Source of the DNA: Sacculina carcini
Taxonomy: Eukaryota; Arthropoda; Thecostraca; Sacculinidae
DNA: 64,000 bases
NCBI GenBank assembly: GCA_916048095.2
Contig: OU696572.1
Location: forward strand, 10,807,376 to 10,871,375
Reading direction: 5' to 3'
Below the pieces are notes generated by a model. That model did not search any database. It was not told where the DNA came from and worked only from the letters and a program-made list of their open reading frames with translations. The position numbers and the translations under genes are program-made. Positions 55,601 through 64,000 of this stretch are shown here, piece after piece. Position 1 is the stretch's first letter. Each line of letters opens with the position of its first letter.

Positions 55601-56992
55601 GGCATCGTTATATTGTCTGCCTATGCTTGGACTAAACATTGCCAGCGATCATTTAAAAAGGGACAATAATTCCCTCTGAAAACATGTTAATTTAATTTCC
55701 ACTACGAGTATTTATATGTCAGATATTATTACACAAGTGGAGTGCTGTACTACTCCCAGTATAGGTAATAGCTTTCCTGGTCCAACAGATATATGCACTA
55801 GTGTTCTACTCACAACATGTGTTGATGTATGCTCGTGTTCACCAGGTGACCCAGATTACCCCGCAGCGTTTGACAATGTCTCTGCGCGTCAAACAACACC
55901 AGGACGTCGGCGTGGAGTTCGCCATGGCGCCCGACTATCCCATCGACCTGTACTACCTGATGGACCTGAGCAGTTCGATGACAGACGATAAGGAGAAACT
56001 ATCCACTCTGGGCCAGGCGCTCGCCGACGCCATGACTAAGTTGACGTCCAACTTTCGGCTTGGATTTGGCAGCTTCGTTGACAAACCGGTGGCGCCTTAT
56101 CTACTCAAGGGTTCCAGCTTGTAAGTGGAGTGTGAAACGAGAGCGAACAGCGTTGGCATATTGAATTAGTGGTAGAGACGTCTTATCCCGATGCTATGAT
56201 ACAGTGGTAAAAATAGTGGTCCTTAGACTTTTTTCTCAGATTCTCCACTGTTCAATGAGTCAAACTGCTCATTTTGCATAACAGCGCTGAAAAATCCAGC
56301 TCATTAAATCGTTCTACCAAATTAATTATCAGGAATGTCATGAATGTCCTTAACGGTCACAAAATCACCGGAAACAAACACAAACGAGCTCAGGTTGATA
56401 AGAACATACAACATGAAGATTGTTCTACTTTCCCAGCTTGAATTCCCTAATTTGCAATGCCTCCATTCAGCAGCAGTGGGGAATTTCCCATAGGTTACGA
56501 ACCGCTGGGTATGACAGTGCTGGGTCCGACGATCCAAGTTCTATTCCCGAACAGTACGGATAATATTGAGCAAGATCCTCTAATAGCTCACATTCATATA
56601 TACATCAGTTGTCCGTCATGAAGTGGGTCATATTTTCAACATTAATATTCATAAATTAACATTTGACTTTGGGTGGCATTGTGCTTCGTAGATCGCTATG
56701 AACTTGCAGCACTGGGAATATGATACAAATATGCACAGCGGTCCTTCCTCTCCAAAAATGGTTTCGTGGTCATTTCCATCTTCAACACTAAACTTGCCAA
56801 ATAATCACTGCAAAATATCTGATAAATGATTACACTTGAATTTACAATAATTAATTGTATTACATAATTATTGCGATAAATTAGTATTTTTATCAGCTCA
56901 TAAGCGAGGTGAATGATTTCACTATAAAAGCATTTCCCATATGGGAACAGCATCAAAGAAATTTATTCTGAATCAACGATTCCTGTACGTGT

Positions 56993-57081
<89 letters not shown>

Positions 57082-58413
57082 TGTGCAGCCACGATCCGCC
57101 GTATGGTTTCAAGCATAGGCTATCGCTGACAAGAAATATTCACATGTTCACGGTTAGTCATGTTTTGCTTGACTTATTATCCTACATATGTCTACGTTAT
57201 GTTAATTTTTTCAACAACAAAATAATGTACTGCAATCAACGACGTAGAATCCTCCTTTCGTAAAATCCAAGTGTACCTTCCTCCAATTATTCTATAGAAA
57301 CCATTTCAGATGGATAAAATACGAGTTGAATATTCAGCCGTACATAGGACAATTCGTTGTTGGAATCTGGAAATTCGTTCAGATTTTCCATATTTTCTTC
57401 GATTTTTGCCAGTTCTTTCTTAGCCTTCACTTTAATAGCTGAGATTGGTGTCAATTTTCAATTCATACATAATTAAATCTGTTTTTCTTGAGATATTCGC
57501 TTTATGCAAGCTATCATTGATATTTTAGCCATAATCTACTTTATCCAAAGCTTATCAACAACAACCGCATACTATATCCAGGGCCGGATTTAGGCATGTG
57601 GAGGTCCTTGGGCAATCTATGTGTGGAGGTCTACCCTGCTTGAAGCGGGTGGCCAGCAAAGCAAGCTTCACCAGGGGGCGCTGTAATCTCCACCGGGAAA
57701 TCATCATTGCCTGTCCTGCCAGTAATTAATTCTGGTCACCTTAATCACGTATGCAAAATGACTTTATTTGGGTCATTTTTTGAGGCCCTCCTAAAATGTG
57801 GAAGCCCTCTTTGCCTTCCCCTAAATTCGGCCTTGACAATTTCCCTTTTTTCGTTTCCTAGAAACATGTATGTGCACACACCACTCGTTAAACTTTGTCA
57901 CACGCATTAGCTCACCTCCAGCAAGCTCTAAGTGAATGCGCGTTAATTCTGTTGTCTCCCCACAACAGGAACGGGTCATTGCTTCGAAAATCTCGGGCAA
58001 CCACGACGAGCCCGAGGGCGGCTTCGATGCGCTTATGCAGGCCATTGTCTGTCATGAGCATATAGGCTGGCGCAGTAACGCACGCAAACTGCTAGTATAC
58101 TCGTCCGATGCAGACTTTCACTACGCCGGCGATGGCAAGGTAGATGTGACACACACATATCGACTTGGTTTGTCAAGGAAATGTGCGTAGAGGACACTAA
58201 CAAAACTGAGGAAAACACTTGGTCGAAAAGATATAAAAAGTATAGTTTACCGTTTAGGAGCGTAGATTAATGGAATCACAATTAGACAGCAAAATAGTTG
58301 AAGCTAGAAATTGAAGTTCCTTCAAAAATATGCTAGATGAAGTATGGAAAAGAGACAGGACAGCACGAGCTTAGCTCATATCCTGTAGAACAACTGGGTG
58401 AGTACACACACAC

Positions 58414-58455
<42 letters not shown>

Positions 58456-61400
58456 ACACACACACACACGCCCAAACAGAGGTGGATGCAGAAAGATTCG
58501 ATTGGACCAAGTAGGTACTTGTATAGATTATTATATAGACCTGTTTCCTGGTCGTCCGCTTCATCTGCTATTTGGCTTCCTGGATCGACCCCGGCACACA
58601 CATATGCATGAGCACGAATAAATAACTTGATACGTGCATATCTTGGAAAAGCCGGCTCTTATATAGTACAGATCTTTGAATGCAGGAGTATTTCTGGAGC
58701 ATCCATTTCTGGACTCATATCTCCGAATGTTTTTTTCCACCACTCTTTCGAATCAACAATGCCGGAAATTCACTATACGCACTTGGTCCAAATTCATTAC
58801 ACGCCATATGTATACCCATTATTCGTACAACCAGTAGCACTTTATATCACACGCAATAGTAGATTCGAGACAATACTAAGTAATCTCGGCCGACTAAACC
58901 ACACGCAAGATCTCGAACATTAAACGGGGAACAATGTCCTTGATTCCAATTAGAACAGAAATCGGCAAACATTTTCTACTGAGGGTCGGATAAATGGGAA
59001 AAAACACGACCGCGGGCCGCATAATAATTACTTTAAATACCCGCAAGCCAGAACTAAAACTCAATAAACTTGGCAGTTACTAACATGGAAACTAAACTAA
59101 CATGAGAAACTAAACTTGGGACTTAAGATATATACCTGAGCTTGGTATTTCATAATAATCATTGGTGGGCTTCGTGGAATAAAAAACAAAACTAACCAGC
59201 ATGTTTATTTACTTTAAATTATATAAGAAACTACATCGATACATTTTATCGAGCAAACTCAACTACGGTCGGCGGGCCGGACGAACTGACGTCACGGGCC
59301 TTAGGTTGTCGACCCTTGAATTTGAGAATCAACTTAACAGCATGAGTACGCTATGTGTGCATGGATGTTTGATGGCAGTTGGCTGGTATTGTCGAGCCTA
59401 ACGACGGCAAATGTCATCTGGACATGCATGGAAAATACACTCATTCCGAGCTGTTGGACTACCCGAGCGTGTCTCACATCAATCATAAGGTGACTGGACA
59501 TTGTACACTCATTTGCCACAAACGTCATTCAACCATTTCTTATCTATTTTGAGTCCATTTTCAAAGAAGGCTTGAGGTGAGTTATTTGTCTCTGGAATTA
59601 TCTGGAGTGCCGAAAATGCGTTTCAGTCTTGAAGCAGAAGATTTTAATTGCCATCATTGTGACCTCTGGAGTTGTATAGTGACAAATCCATTTGTGGAGA
59701 TTTATTAAGCTTCTCATCTTTGTCCAATAATCATTTCATTATGATTCGTTTTTAAAGCACAATTGATCGAACAGTAGTTCTGAATTACGACAATACTGAC
59801 AAGGAGCTACATGTGTACGAGGATGCACACAAAATGAAATAATACAATGAGAACTAAGATAAAACAGCAACGTTGAAAGCATTGAATCAGAGGCGCCTCC
59901 AGGATGTCCGGTGGGGGGCTGAGGTGGGAGGCTAAATATGCTGGTCTTGGTGAAACATGAAGAACTACACTTAAACTGTTTATTCTCCCGAATTTTTAAG
60001 TCTGAGGGAAGTTTTGGCACTTTTTGGGGTACTTTTCAGCCCCTCCTTAGATCCGCCATTGTATATACGAATTAATATGCTTGGAAATAATAGGAAATGT
60101 GGGTTTAGTTGAGGACGAAATATGAGTGTTATTCACTCACGATGGTCTCTTATCCTAATCGTTTGTATAATTTAACCTAATTAAATAATGTGGTCATATT
60201 TTCACAATTTTTTCCCAACTGGGCATAAGCCTGCAAGCATGAAAAACACGAAGCCTTACTATGCCTTATTATGCCTTACTATTATGCTTCACGTTTGCCA
60301 GTTCCGTAATTGAAGAAAAAAAAGAACATACTCAAAGAACGCAAAAAATACAGCAAATATATACATATATAAACAATAACATCACTTTTTAATTATAGCA
60401 GCCTCCAGCAAATCAGTGGCGGCGCCAAGGGGGCCGCTTATGCCCAGTTGGGGGGCTCCAGCCCCCCAAAAATCTTCCAAGCCCTCTAAGCCTCCCCAAG
60501 AATCATAATCATGCACAATATATTATCTTACCACTGTAAATGAAGTCCTGTAACTTTGGTTCAAGTTCGAGGACTGAATCAGTGTGCCCCAGTTATTATA
60601 TCATGTAGTCAGCGTTCGAGTGTAGCTCTTCATGCTTTGCCAAGCCTCCTCAACTTTTTCCTTAGCCTCCCTATCGGAAGAAACCTGGCGCCGCCACTGC
60701 AGCAAATAAACGTTAGAGGTCTGCAAAATGCTTTGCAAAATGCAAAGCATTAAAAATGCAAAATGCGTATTAGAGGTCTGCAAAATGCTTTGTTTTACAT
60801 TTAAAAGAGTGAAAGGAGGTTTTGCGTCTGTTTATGACCTTTTGCAGTGTGTTTATTGGTGTGTTATGGGCGCCGTGCTTTCATTTGATCTAAAGCACGT
60901 TTCTGTGTTGACAAACACGATTACTTCTCAACAAAAAGCTGACTATTTTAAGCAGATTTTTTCACCTATTAATTTTCCAAATCCTCGTGAACAGCGTTAA
61001 TATATACTAAAGGACTATCAACTGTGCTGAGATTAATATGCTCATTTTGCTGCCCAATTGTTGTATTATACTGTTTTTATATTGCGCTCATGTATTGCTG
61101 TGATTTCAGGCAATGGAAAATAGTGTCAACATAATATTCGCCGCGACGCACGATGTGAAGGGAATCTACACGGAGCTGACTAAGTTCCTGGAAGCCAGCT
61201 CAGTGGGAGTGTTGGCGAGTGATTCATCAAACGTAGTTCAGTTGATTCGGAAGCAGTACAAGGTTAGAGAACAGGAACGTAGATTTGTGTCGAGGCTCGG
61301 GGGGATGACAGCCATCATGCCCTAGTATTTGGGTCAATTGCATGGAATCCTCAACTATTTTCGGCCTATTCAATTACAACACACACATACCTCAATGAAA

Positions 61401-63697
61401 AGTATATTGCATAAAGTATAATTGTTATATATTTATAATTTTTCATAATTTCTGTGTATTGTTATTTTCTGCCATGCTGATTTTGATGATAATATACCCA
61501 TTGAACTGAAATCAGCAGATATTTCGAGTGGTATAATTGCATATTCATATCACCCAACCATTTTGTCGGGGGTATATATACCCCTAGGATCTACGATCAC
61601 GTTAGAGAACATATGAAGTATGGGCTGAAGTATCTCTGTCTGTCTAACGTATGTGCTATGCTGTCCCCATGTTATTCAACACATATTCGTTTCCACGGAG
61701 CTATCTCTCCTGTATCCATATAATTACAATTACGGAGAGTTGACATAACTGAATAGCATGCTGAACTCGCGTTTTTGAGTCATCAACGCTCTTGAAATTC
61801 AACGTATTTGTATCATTTTTACGTCTAGGCGATCACTTCATCAGTGAAGTTGACCGATAACTCGACCGATGACGTCAGCGTGCGCTACTTCTCTTCCTGC
61901 TTAACCAACGGCTCCGCCAAGGAGACACACGTCTGTAACAACCTCAAGATCGGACAACTGGTCGAATTCACCGTGCGTGTCGAGGTGATACACCATGAAC
62001 TAGCAGACATAAATGTCTGTCCACTTCTTTGTCTATGTGCCAATTGATCCCAAATTGTTTCTCACTGAACCATCTCTCATTGCGCCTTGCACTACTAAAT
62101 GTAGGTCAGAAGGAAATATGGTTGAAATAAGCTTAGCTATCAGGATTCTCACTGCAGATTGAGTCTCTCTTTGGCATGTATCTCAATTTTGCTGTGTTCT
62201 AGCATGACAATACTGGTCCATGATTACCGGCATAATATTTAGATGTGCAGTAGGCTTGCTCGACCTATTTCCATCATAAATAATTGATTATCAATCCAGC
62301 TAAACAATGTTATGTCGTTATCAGTTGGTAAATTGTCCCAAGGACAGCAGTAAGCGGCGTGACACGATCATCATCAAGCCGTTGGGAATTGACGAGTCAA
62401 TGATCATCGACCTTACCAAGCTCTGCGAGTGCGACTGCGACAAGGAATCTTCCTCGGTATGTGCGCCATTCTAAAATATTTCCTCCCAATTTACAGATTT
62501 TTCGCCTCCGGAGCTCAAGAGACACGAAACCTTTTTTAATGTATGTACCGATACTTTGCTTCGGTCACTAATACAAAATAAATATGTAGATATATGAGAA
62601 GACGCCTTCAGAAGTAATCATGCTGCTAGACCGACAAAGATAACTGAAACTCGATCTCGTTAAGCTGTAAAACTAAAATATCAAGTGTCAAAGAAGTTAT
62701 GGTCTTTTGCCATATGTTCGTGACAATTCTTCAAGTCTCTGCAGATGTTTTGAGTCTAAAGCTGTATCAGTCTTCAAGAACGAGGTAAAATAGGATCGAG
62801 GTGAGGGAAAAGCGCCGAGGAAAATACAAACACCATCAGGGTTGACATCGAAACAACCCACCACGTTTTTCATAACACCCACATCACACTACGTTCTATT
62901 TTCTGCAGCACTCCACACCTCAAGCATTGGAACACTGCAACCATGGCGGTGTGCTGAAATGCGGCAAGTGTGTGTGTGACGATCGGCACTTTGGCACTCA
63001 CTGCGAGTGCTCGCACGACGATTTCAACAGTCAGACTAGCACCACTCAATGTCGACCTGACAACACCACCGATGTGTTGTGCAGCGGACGTGGCGAATGT
63101 ATCTGCGGCGTGTGTCGTTGTAATAAGCGTAAAAATCCAAAAGAGGTGCGTGGAAAGAAGTAAGACACGCAAGATTGTAGTTTGCAACATCTCCATCTCG
63201 TTTGATATAATTTTGTGGTCGTGATTTTCCTTCTATTCAGGCTTTGCTCATACTAACGTTTCCGTCTTAACAAGACTTTCATTATTTTCGGAAATTCGTA
63301 TTCCATCTTGCTTGATTCGGCACTGGTTTATAGAAAGGAAGATCACTTTACGCCAGAGTTGCGATAACACATCGGCTTCAGCCATTGTACACCCTCTATG
63401 TTCTCTGTACGTCTTGGATTCTTCCTGCACCACGTTGCGCTTTGATATCAATGAACAATCATCTGACCTTCCTGTGCTGCATCCCCCCATGTTCATGCAT
63501 ATGATCTGCTCTATTCTCTCAGGTGGTCAGCGGCGACTACTGTGAATGTGACAATTACTCGTGCAAGCGACGCAACAAGCTGCTGTGCTCGGGTCCCGAC
63601 CACGGCACTTGTGTGTGTGGCGTGTGCTCCTGTCGTCCCGGATGGACGGGCGAAACGTGCGAATGCTTGTCCAGTCAAGTGGGATGTGTAGCACCCG
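52174..63697 (+). CDS. ITGB: Integrin beta subunit, N-terminal ~620 residues (11 exons, 3' end outside window)
   Basis: Type I membrane adhesion receptor subunit that pairs with an integrin alpha chain. Exons: 52174-52374, 54921-55106, 55846-56120, 57089-57152, 57969-58139, 59379-59489, 61110-61262, 61829-61984, 62325-62456, 62909-63145, 63523-63697 (phase 1, continues). Exon 1 has a hydrophobic signal ([15 protein letters not shown]) and the start of the Cys-rich PSI domain. The beta-I domain holds the MIDAS motif DLSSSM in [39 protein letters not shown] and [17 protein letters not shown]. The hybrid domain is split around it. I-EGF repeats begin at [14 protein letters not shown] and include [14 protein letters not shown] and [19 protein letters not shown]. 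All junctions keep frame. Transmembrane and NPxY tail lie outside the window. Which beta class cannot be told. Confidence 0.96.
52383..52680 (+). repeat. (CA)n / CTAACACAC microsatellite at integrin intron 1 donor
   Basis: Begins nine bases after the exon 1 donor GTACGT (52375). About 300 bp of CA repeats interrupted by TAACACAC. Confidence 0.93.
53116..53310. mobile_element. hAT-like MITE, 'GGCGGCGCCA' family (TSD attcctgt/atgcctgt)
   Basis: CAGTGGCGGCGCCAAGG ... CTGACACCGCCATTG, 195 bp, flanks 53108-53115 and 53311-53318. In integrin intron 1. Related to 60414-60699. Confidence 0.85.
56201..56517 (-). mobile_element. hAT-like MITE, 'ATTCCCCACTGGTGG' family, copy 3
   Basis: The reverse complement begins CAGCGGTTCGTAACCTATGG then GAAATTCCCCACTG, as in 28652-28974. 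Flanks gctatgat / ggtatgac match at 6 of 8 positions. In integrin intron 3. Confidence 0.75.
56984..57087 (+). repeat. (TG)n tract at integrin exon 4 acceptor
   Basis: About 95 bp of TG with one TTTG, ending directly in GTGTGCAG at the 3' splice site (57087-57088). No ordinary pyrimidine tract is present. Confidence 0.92.
57579..57835. mobile_element. hAT-like MITE, 'GGGCCGGATTTAGG' family
   Basis: CAGGGCCGGATTTAGGC ... CCTAAATTCGGCCTTG ends. Flanks actatatc (57571-57578) / acaatttc (57836-57843), 6 of 8. 257 bp in integrin intron 4, about 130 bp before exon 5. Confidence 0.8.
58396..58470 (+). repeat. (CA)n microsatellite
   Basis: CA repeat with single T/G interruptions in integrin intron 5. 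Confidence 0.9.
58956..59318. mobile_element. hAT-like MITE (TSD aattagaa/aatttgag)
   Basis: CAGAAATCGGCAAACATTTT ... TTAGGTTGTCGACCCTTG, 363 bp; internal GACCGCGGGCCGCAT and GGCGGGCCGGACG. Ends 60 bp before integrin exon 6. Flanks match at 6 of 8. Confidence 0.8.
60414..60699. mobile_element. hAT-like MITE, 'GGCGGCGCCA' family (perfect TSD cagcaaat)
   Basis: CAGTGGCGGCGCCAAGG ... CCTGGCGCCGCCACTG, 286 bp, identical 8-bp flanks at 60406-60413 and 60700-60707. In integrin intron 6. Confidence 0.92.
61271..61600 (+). mobile_element. hAT-like MITE, 'GTAGAT' family, copy 3, at a 5' splice site (TSD gttagaga)
   Basis: Flanks gttagaga at 61263-61270 and 61601-61608 (the match extends to gttagagaac). 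The left duplication is itself the 5' splice site of integrin exon 7 (AAG/gttaga), so the element starts eight bases into the intron. Interior as in 51655-52004. Confidence 0.88.
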
Positions 63698-63749
63698 GTA
63701 TGTGAGCCGGTGTAACATTTGTGCGTGTCTTTAGTACTGTTCTATCTCG

Positions 63750-63925
63750 TCTCTGACTTAATCGTCTTATCTATATCTACTTATTGTCTCTCTTCTATCT
63801 CTTCTTTCTATCTACTCTATCATTTTGTGAATTTTCGGTACATCAAGGGCCACCGCAGGGTGATAATAGTCCTTGCACTTTTCCCCCATGCTTCTGGATT
63901 TCTCTGTAAATAATGATACTAATAA
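63750..63925 (+). repeat. Dispersed repeat family A, short copy
   Basis: TTTTCGGTACATCAAGGGCC, ACCGCAGGGTGATAATAGTC and CTTGCACTTTTCCCCCATGC, ending in AAATAATGATACTAATAATA, the same order as 55205-55370, 24405-24500 and (reverse) 17340-17780. In the integrin intron that runs off the window. Confidence 0.75.
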
Positions 63926-64000
63926 TAATCTGTTTTTGAGGGGTAAAAAACAGCCAGTATAAGTAGACTATAATACTCACCTGACAACATTTGCATCGCA

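Noticed and set aside
55403..55669. 88-codon ORF in integrin intron 2
   Set aside because: Lies next to a family A repeat, no domain recognised and no support beyond being open.
60728..61000. 90-codon ORF upstream of integrin exon 7
   Set aside because: Overlaps short local repeats (AGAGGTCTGCAAAATGCTTT twice) and has no recognisable motif; the intron context explains it.

Overview
The window is nuclear DNA from an invertebrate-type animal. It holds spliced genes with canonical GT/AG introns, an integrin beta subunit, a CREB-type bZIP factor and a C-type lectin. Long introns are filled with (TG)n/(CA)n microsatellites, hAT-type MITEs, a tRNA-derived SINE and an LTR retrotransposon. No bacterial, plasmid or organellar features are visible. 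I cannot name the species; the gene content says Metazoa and nothing more precise.

Layout: (1) 1-7951, minus strand: the first six coding exons of tripeptidyl-peptidase II (TPP2), running off the left edge, with a LINE fragment in its last visible intron. (2) 8633-9718, plus: intron-free methylthioribose-1-phosphate isomerase (MRI1/mtnA), divergent from TPP2 across 681 bp. (3) 10693-19096, plus: acireductone dioxygenase (ADI1/mtnD) in four exons, with a 6.6-kb intron. Two methionine-salvage enzymes therefore sit side by side. (4) 21905-27016, plus: a complete six-exon CREB/ATF1-like gene with KID phosphosite and bZIP. (5) 28-37 kb: transposon-rich DNA with one single-exon secreted C-type lectin (31611-32363). 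(6) 37.5-39.3 kb, minus: coding-like sequence I could not identify, broken across frames. (7) 39718-48818, minus: LanC-like protein (LANCL), seven exons recognised, C-terminal exon not found. Its second intron hosts a 4.57-kb LTR retrotransposon (43101-47668). (8) 52174-63697, plus: the N-terminal 11 exons of an integrin beta subunit (signal peptide, PSI, hybrid, beta-I, hybrid, I-EGF), running off the right edge.

Exon boundaries were set by hand from frame continuity, splice consensus and remembered family architecture. Every assigned junction is phase-consistent. The most unusual signals are in the introns. A hairpin repeat (about 40 bp arms plus a TAATG-rich tail) followed by a (TG)n tract lies directly upstream of the 3' splice site, in transcript orientation, in four introns of two genes. 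TG tracts replace the normal polypyrimidine tract at about ten acceptors. About 17 hAT-type elements are present, many with intact 8-bp target duplications, including two back-to-back pairs. Outside the listed genes I see no convincing coding sequence; most long open frames are microsatellite translations.
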